Source: Dichetophora obliterata (lineage: Eukaryota > Arthropoda > Insecta > Diptera > Sciomyzidae). Taken from it: 64,000 nucleotides of DNA. A model generated the notes under the pieces. It searched no databases. It had not been told where the DNA came from and saw nothing but the letters and a program-made list of their open reading frames with translations. The translations under genes and the position numbers were made by a program. The stretch spans positions 29,927,063 through 29,991,062 of the forward strand of contig OY986437.1 of assembly GCA_963920525.1 (NCBI GenBank). The letters are read 5' to 3'. Positions 57,597-64,000 of the stretch are shown here, piece after piece. How positions within the stretch are numbered: the stretch's first letter is position 1; every line of letters begins with the position of its first letter.

Positions 57597-58700
57597 AAAC
57601 AAGTAAGGAATTATATTCAACTGGACCGAGGTTAAAATACCACCACAGGCGTATTTTAACTAATTCGAAGTTTTGAATGTTGTATTATTTTGATGACGTC
57701 ACTTTTATAGGGCGTGGTTTTTATTCAAATATTTCAAAACTGAAGCTCAGAGTACATTTTTATTATCACAATTTATGTGTTTAAACAAGTTGAAACATTA
57801 CATATTTTTGGAATTAATGAAGGTTTTTCTTAAGATAACATCACTTTGTATTGGAGGTGGAAGAAGATTTCAGATTTTTTTAACCAAATTTCAAACATCG
57901 ATAAGTTAAAACTTATTTGCAAAATTTGAAGCATTTTTACTAATTTTTGTGGATTTAAGAGAGATTTACTGTTTTCATAAAATCACTTTTTACGGGAGGT
58001 AGACGTGGTTTTCATTCAATTTTTACTAATTTTTTATTGAAAATTCATATCAACCCATTAACAACCAAATGAAAAGTAAAAGTGAAAAGTCCAAAAAATG
58101 TTTATTTTACAATAGAAAATAAACTAAACTAGCAAAAATATATGTTTTTTTTAATTTTTTTTTTTTTTTTATTTTTTTATTTTTTTTATTTTTTTATTTT
58201 TTTATTTTTTTTTATTTTTTTTATTTTTTTTATTTTTTTAATTTTTTTTTTTATTTTTTTTTTTTTTTTTTTTTTTAAGAAAACATATTTAAAAAAAAAA
58301 GATGAGAAACAATTGGAATTGACCCACTTAACAATTGGCAATTAACAAAAAAATTCACTAATGCTTAACAACAAAGAAAACTTTAAAAGTTAAAAATATT
58401 TTGCTGTACTCAAATGAGTACAGTGGCGCTTAATGGGTTAAGGCTTTAAGCTTTGTGCAAAATTTGAAGTCATTAAATTAATTTTTGCAAAACTTCATCT
58501 CTATTTTTGAATAAAATGAATAAAGTGACGATTGTTCTAAAATAAAGGCTGGCATTGTGACCACAGACGGACAGACAGACGTACATGACGAAATCGACTC
58601 AGGAGGTGATGTTCATCAATAATATATACTTTGTTATACCTACCACGTCTCTTTTTCGGCGTTAAAAACGGAGTGACATTTCCTGAGTAAAAATAAAAAC
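57597..58700. repeat. dispersed fly repeat, decayed copy
   Basis: Begins aacaagtaagga and ends with ggacagacagacgtacatga, then aaatcgactcag and aatatatactttgt. I recall this start and end arrangement from abundant repeats of higher flies. Assignment is from memory of that pattern. It contains the piggyBac-like MITE copy b. Confidence 0.4.
58054..58437. mobile_element. piggyBac-like MITE, T-rich core, copy b
   Basis: Tips cccattaa/ttaatggg, right TTAA intact (58438-58441), left site changed to TCAA. 384 bp, nearly identical to 37603-37990 outside the T-rich core. Non-coding. Confidence 0.83.
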
Positions 58701-58719
58701 TTTTGTCTAAGGCCAAATA

Positions 58720-59221
58720 GCGGCCGAACAAGGTTTAATTTTAAATATTTTTCACGGTCGTACAAGGGCCATTTGCAGGACTTTGTGGCCAAACAGCGGC
58801 CGTACAGAGTCCATTTTTAAATAATTTCGGCTGTACAACAAGCGTACAGCGGCCAAACAATGACTATTCTATGAAAATGAGCTCCTTTTTAATGAAAATT
58901 GTATCTTCATGCTGAAATAAATTAAATATAGTATGTTTAACCAGGCACAAACTAATGAAAAATTAATTTAAATTATTTGACACTATAATAATATTGGCAA
59001 TACTATCAACATTAGCTTCGCCGAGTGAGTCTTGCTTTTGTTGTTGCACATACGTTTGTTGTTGAATAAGAGATTTGAAAAGTTTGGTACAGTAAACGTA
59101 AAACCTAATTTAGACCTGTACGGCCGTTGTTCGACTCAACTTTAAGCCGCTAGGCTTTTTGGATTATTTTTAGGCCATGTTCGACCTTTGTACGGACCAT
59201 GTTCGACCGATGTTCGCCCGC
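58720..59221. mobile_element. TA-flanked MITE with GCGGCCGAACA ends
   Basis: gcggccgaaca at the left and tgttcgcccgc at the right, TA outside both. Interior repeats cggccgtaca and gttcgacc words. 502 bp, non-coding. Confidence 0.65.
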
Positions 59222-60562
59222 TAATATATACCTTTTTTTAGACTAAGGGTAGCACCTTCCAAAACAGTCTGTCTGATCTGTTGTTTGATTGACTCTATAC
59301 AGAGTTGTTTCCCTTCTTGATCCGAAGTGCCCATAATTAAAAATCATGTAAAATCAAAGAATAATCACAATTAAGTATCAAAATTTTGGTTTCTCTGATA
59401 AGGCCAGAACAAATAAGAAAACTTTAAATTAATGTTAACTTAATTAACACTAGATATACCAACAATTTGACAAACCGACACCAGTCAATATGACTGCTTT
59501 TAGAAAAAACTTTGGTGGGGTTTATAATATTATTAATTTAATTATCACTCAAATGCTGTGACAATTGCTTAAAAAAAAATTTAGTTGAAGTGGGAATTTG
59601 AAAATAAAATTGTAAAATCATTATGACTGGTGAGGTAAATCTAGTGAAATAGTTTTAGCTTACCAGCGGAAACAAAACACTGTCGTCACAATTCTTTGGT
59701 GAATTTCGGACAGTTCATTGAACTCCAAAGAAGAATAGTAAAAAAAGAAGAAGAAACAACTAGAACAGACAAGATCACTGGTAGAGTTTGAGGCATTGAT
59801 CAAAGAAAAACTTCTGCTTTAACGTCATATGATTTCAAAGAATTTATTCCAACAAATGACAAATCATATAAAACTCAAACAGTAAGACTTTTAAAGATGG
59901 AAAGGGTAGCGCATTCCGAAACAGTCTGTCTATTCTGTGTGATTGACTCAATACAGAGTTGTGAGTCTTGTCTTCTTCAATAATTACTTGATCTAAGAAG
60001 CTCATAATATAAAATCAAGATATTTTATATTTTCTAAATACAAGAAATCTAATCCTTCCTAGTCGGCGAATAATGAATCCTCAAAGACGATATTTTCGAA
60101 GCCTTCTCGAAGACCAAGTACGCATACTCAGAGTGATCGCTGACACTCTGCAAGACAAGTCATTATACTGTCAACAAAAAGCCTTGAATGTTCTCTCATA
60201 AAAAAATGTTTTTTAATGCTTAGAGATCAATTCGGAAGATCGGCAAGACTCGTATGCATATTTTCAGCAAGCAGCTGAGATGTCCTCTCACCAAGAAATT
60301 GTTTTTATAACGCTTAGAGGTCAATGTGGACGCTCTGTAAGACTCGTATGCATATTTTAATCATATGTCTATTATTTTAATTGTATTTCTAATTTGGAAT
60401 CACCGAGACAATTGACAGAAAGTTGTGATTAAAATTTCGAATTTAAAGCAGGTGCTTATTTGATTTATTTTTGGTATAATTTATTTTTTGAGTTTTTGAT
60501 AAAACTATTATATAAAATGATGACGTATTTTTTCTTTCAATTAATTTTTTTTAATTTTTCAG

Positions 60563-60696
60563 AAGCAACTTCTGCCGACAGTTCAGAGCTTGTAGCTGAG
60601 CTGAGAAAAGTCCTTAGACTTGCTAAAAATAAACTGCATAAGCAGGATTTTAGAATAAAAAATGCTGTGTCTGCAGAAAAACAACTGGTTAAATAG
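60563..60696 (+). CDS. exon-like ORF, unit 1 (hypothetical terminal exon)
   Basis: Preceded by a pyrimidine-rich tract ending in ttttcag. It reads EATSADSSELVAELRKVL, then RLAKNKLHKQDFRIKN and SAEKQLVK with a TAG stop. Leu and charged residues at heptad-like spacing suggest a short coiled coil. The frame upstream of the acceptor is not coding-like. I do not recognise the protein. Conservation between the two units is stronger across this frame than in its flanks. A partner exon upstream was not identified with confidence. Confidence 0.4.
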
Positions 60697-61216
60697 TTAA
60701 TATAATAACTTCTCTGAGATTAATTCTTATATTATTTCTTATATTGTATCAAAATGTTGGTTTCTCTGATAAGGTCAGACCAAATAATAAAAATTTTAAT
60801 TAATGTTAACTTAATTAACACTAGATATACCGACAATTTGACCAAACGACAGCAGTCAATATGGCTGCTCTTAGAAAAAAAGTTGTTGGGGTTTATAATA
60901 TTATTAATTTAATTATCACTCAAATGCTGTGACAATTGCTTAAAAAAAAATTAAGTTGAAGTGGGAATTTGAAAATAAAATTGTAAAATCATTTTGACTG
61001 GTGAGGTAAAGCTAGTGAAATAATTTTAGCTTACTTGCGGAAACAAAACACTGTCTTTACAATTTTTTGGTGAATTTCAGCCAGTTCATTGAACTCCAAA
61101 GAAGAATAGTGAACAGAGAAAATCACTGGTAGGGTTTGAGGCTTTGATCAAAGAAAAACTTCTTCTTTAACGTCATATGATTTCAAAGAATTTATTCGAA
61201 CAAATACTAAATCATA

Positions 61217-61870
61217 CACTCAAAAAATTTTATAAGTAAAATTTCTACGAATGATATTAGTAAACAAAATATTCGTACATTCTACAAATATGCGTACAAT
61301 ATACAAATGATTTTTATTGTGATATCTTTACGAATTCATTCGTAAAATCTGTCTAATGCCTGATGTAGTATCTACGAATATATTTGTTTTATGTACTAAT
61401 GATATTGAAATATATATTTTATGTACATATAAAAAATAATATTCGTAAATTTGTCGAACGAATAACTTCGTTATTTCTTTCATTTACTAATGCTTTTGTA
61501 CAATTTACGAATGAAAAATAATATAAGTAGAAACAATTCATTCGTAGGCTGACCGTACGAATTATTAGTAGAATGTACGAATTATTAGTAAAGTTTAAAA
61601 AATTGAAAACCGAAATCGTTCAGCCTTGTTTGTAGAGCATATACAGAACATAAGGAACTGTATGATTGTCAAGTGACTGTAGCCTACTGGTATAGTGCGT
61701 GGCCCGTAAACTAAAGATCCGAGGTTCAAACCCCAGCTCAGACAGAATTTTTTTTTGACTGGTCTTTACGAATAAAATATTCGTTATATGTACTAATATT
61801 CGTCGATTCTACGAATCTATTCGTGGCTGAAAACTACAAATAAAATTCGTAGAATGGACGCAGTTCCTAG
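61217..61870. mobile_element. insertion rich in TACGAAT words, with tRNA-like core
   Basis: Interrupts the second duplication unit after aaatcata relative to the first. tacgaat and attcgta words recur throughout. A tRNA-like module lies at 61674-61746. No clear terminal inverted repeat; could be a SINE-derived composite. Confidence 0.5.
61674..61746 (+). repeat. tRNA-like module
   Basis: tagcctactggtatagtgc (A-box-like) and gaggttcaaacccc (B-box-like), then a T run. The acceptor stem does not close, so not a working tRNA. Confidence 0.5.
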
Positions 61871-62282
61871 TATTATTTAAACATAAATATTTTTGAGATC
61901 AATGCGGAAGATCTGCAAGACTCGTATGCATATTTTAATCATATGTCTACTATTTTAATTGTATTTCCAATTTGGAATCATCGAGACAATTGACAGACAG
62001 TTGTGATTTAAATTTTGAATATGAAGCAGGTGCTTATTTGATTTTTTTTTTTGTATAATTTATTTATTGTCGTTTTTGTGTTGTGCTTGCTTTGTGTAAT
62101 TTTTTTAAAATTGTTACAAAATGCTAAAGAAGGAAATTTCTTCAATCGAAAAGGGATTCAATTATGATGGAAAAGGAAAAATCTTTAATAGAGTGCACAC
62201 CTTTCGCTGATGCAATCTTTGGCAAAAATGTTATATAAAATGAGACGTATTATTTTTTTCAATTTATTTTTTAATTTTACAG

Positions 62283-62413
62283 AAGAAACTTCTGTCGACA
62301 GTCAAGAGTTTGTAGCTGAGCTGAGAAAAGTCCTTAAACTTGCTAAAAATAAGCTGCATAAGCAGGATTTTAGAATAAAAATGCTGTGTCTGCAGAAAAA
62401 TGTAACTAGTTAA
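62283..62413 (+). pseudogene. exon-like ORF, unit 2 (frameshifted)
   Basis: Acceptor ttttacag followed by EETSVDSQEFVAELRKVL and LAKNKLHKQDFRIK. One A is missing from the following A-run compared with unit 1, so the end changes to MLCLQKNVTS and a new stop. Likely a decayed copy. Confidence 0.4.
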
Positions 62414-63272
62414 ATAGTTTTTAATATTATAACTTTTCTAAAATGAATTCTTATATTATTTTTGTTTTTGCATACTTCGTTTTTTTTATTACTATTTTTT
62501 TAAAAAAAAAAAAAATAACAAAAAATTAAAAAATATATAGCCCCTGCATATTTGTATATGACGTGAAACCTCTCTCTTTCTTACGCTCTCTGAGAAATGT
62601 AAATATCTAGCAATGAGAGCGCAAGAACAATATAAAGAAGATCACGCCTTAAGTGCGCAGAAATGGCAATCTACTGCGCAGGTCTACGTCATAAGTGAAA
62701 ATACATCCAAACAAAAATATCACATAAACAACAAACGAAACTAAGCAAATGAATCTGATTGGCTGATTGACAGTAATGAAAAATATTAATATTTTTTCTG
62801 TACACGCGTTCATTTTTGATTTAAAATTATTTCATTTACAATACCAAGATTTAATAAGAAAATGAGATTTTTAAATCGAATACCCCTATTAAAAATTTTT
62901 TACTACGTTTTTTTCAGTCAGTTTGACTCTATTTTCTCTTGCACTTCTGACGTCACATGCACGTGCTCACAAATAGAGTGGACATGCGCAAGGCGGAATC
63001 TTGAATATATAATTCTTGATGAGAGCGCATGGTTTTGTTTATATGCATCCGCTTTGTATGACACGGCTTGACGCCGTCGTTGAAGACATTTTAACAACAT
63101 GCTTGCAAGCCCAAGTTGTCTATTTTTTTGTCTTCGAAAATGTCTTCGAATACTGCCATGGAAATGGATCGATCCGTCTTGCGAGAAACTGACACGTCTC
63201 GAAGATGACTTCGAAGGTGACTTCCATGGATAGATCCAATTCCTGCTGGGTTATATTGAGAATTTTATGCAT
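62414..63272. other. non-coding stretch
   Basis: tatgacgt near 62558 and acgtcata near 62685 are inverted and may bound a small repeat. 63110-63240 repeats tgtcttcgaa and ccatgga words. No gene. Confidence 0.35.
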
Positions 63273-63275
63273 GAG

Positions 63276-64000
63276 TAAGGGCGCATTTATAGTGGCGACT
63301 TGTTGCTGGACCGGACCGAACCGAGAAGGAAAGCTGGAAAACGCTGCACATACAATCATATGAAACAAGCTCAAAGTGCGTATAGTACCAGCCGAGCTGG
63401 CAACTTCAAGTGACTTGTGCGCTGGTTTCCATCTTCCCGATTGTTGCTTTCTCGCTCGCTCGCACGGTTTGCTTGTGTTTTGATTCATTTTACACGTTGC
63501 TTACTTATTACTTTTGTTAAATAACATGAAATGGAAAAAGAAATAAGGAAAACAATTTTTTTTTTGCTGTTGCTCCTTTTCTTCGTCTTTTCCTTGTTTT
63601 TATTGTGCACAAAAGCAAGTGTGTAAAATGAAAAAACGAATAAAAAGGTATTTTTCCAACAAAGTTGGCAACGTTGGCGGTAGCAAACTAAATTCCTCGG
63701 AAAAATATTGATATACGAAAAAACAACAAATTGCAGCACACTTGACTGCCAGCGTCGCGTCGCGATCGATTCTGTATTTCCTTGAATTCATTCATTCTAA
63801 AAAAACAAAGAACCACACGATAGCAACAAAGAAGACCAGCAAGAAAAGTAATAAGCATACAAGAACACGAAATTGCGCTGAGTTGTTATGCTGTATATTC
63901 TTGACCGCAAAAAATACAAACAGGAACATAACTTTAAAGAAGCAACGAAGATAAATTACTATCAACTGTTGCACACAGAAAACAAAAAGAGAAATAGTGA
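63276..64000. mobile_element. TTA/TAA-flanked DNA element (Harbinger-like), copy b, runs to window end
   Basis: Begins gggcgcatttatagtggcga after TAA. The first 260 bp match the reverse complement of the right arm of 34054-35254 (tgcgtat, cgacttgtgcgctgg, ctttctcgctcgct). No right end before the window stops. Confidence 0.7.

Larger units (their letters stand above)
59240..62413 (+). repeat. tandem segmental duplication with exon-like ORFs
   Basis: 59383-59640 and 60753-61010 are close copies (tttctctgataagg, cactagatatacc, tcactcaaatgctgtgacaa). The block at 59246 recurs near 59906. The second unit carries an insertion at about 61217-61870. Each unit ends in a short exon-like frame. Confidence 0.8.

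Noticed and set aside
58142..58345. 67-residue Phe-rich frame
   Set aside because: Same reason: T-rich core of MITE copy b.
63742..63974. Frames near the window end
   Set aside because: Lys/Asn-rich and antisense Phe/Leu-rich frames in AT-rich repeat sequence, no motifs.

Overview
The window looks like repeat-dominated nuclear DNA of an insect, most likely a fly (Diptera). It is AT-rich. The elements seen are: an RTE-type LINE with an (AAGT)n tail, a LOA/I-type LINE with an RNase H domain, a second LINE C-terminus with a poly(A) tail, a mariner, several hAT-like elements with 8-bp duplications, TTAA-flanked and TTA-flanked MITEs, and small Helitrons of the DINE-1/INE-1 type. The taxon call is inference from these families; I cannot name a species. 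I found no confident host protein-coding gene. The only host-like hints are a possible signal-peptide first exon near 36.2 kb and a duplicated short exon-like ORF in 59.2-62.4 kb. The window behaves like a large intron or gene-poor intergenic region filled by nested transposons.

Layout. 0-1.3 kb: a 92-bp minisatellite and a TTA-flanked inverted-repeat element. 1.8-6.7 kb: an old hAT relic split by a 3.2-kb RTE retrotransposon and a 770-bp TA-flanked foldback element. 6.7-10.7 kb: non-repetitive AT-rich DNA. 10.7-14.0 kb: a hAT MITE, a small MITE and a second, internally deleted RTE copy. 14-19 kb: a tRNA-like module, simple repeats and fragmentary repeats. 19.1-21.8 kb: a LINE C-terminus, a TIR element and a Helitron-like 3' end. 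22-25 kb: a TTAA MITE and an intact-ended 1.9-kb hAT element. 25.0-27.2 kb: head-to-tail Helitrons. 27.3-29.2 kb: a chimeric hAT relic with a transposase C-terminus, then a TA-flanked element carrying a PHD-like finger. 31-33.7 kb: an RTE scrap, a tandem duplication and an RTE insertion reduced to its tail. 34-38 kb: a TTA-flanked element, a TA MITE and a TTAA MITE. 39-44.6 kb: a giant AATGAATA foldback, a mariner interrupted by a hAT inside a hAT, and further MITEs. 48.4-55.7 kb: a hAT relic split by 5.2 kb that contains another hAT with a LOA LINE inside it. 57.6-64 kb: more MITEs, a tandem duplication with exon-like ORFs, and the start of a second TTA-flanked element.

How it fits together. 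Insertion order can be read from nesting and from paralogous empty sites inside the window. The hAT relic at 27.7-28.4 kb shows the site into which both the RTE and the foldback element inserted at 1.8-6.7 kb. The second unit of the 32.3-33.6 kb duplication shows the empty site of the tail-only RTE insertion. Target-site duplications (TSDs) were read directly from the sequence: 11 bp for the RTE, 12 bp for the LOA element, 8 bp for the hATs, TA for the foldbacks, TTAA for the piggyBac-like MITEs. No coding element appears fully intact. The RTE copy at 2.0-5.3 kb has an uninterrupted RT region but a broken endonuclease, and the LOA copy is 5'-truncated.
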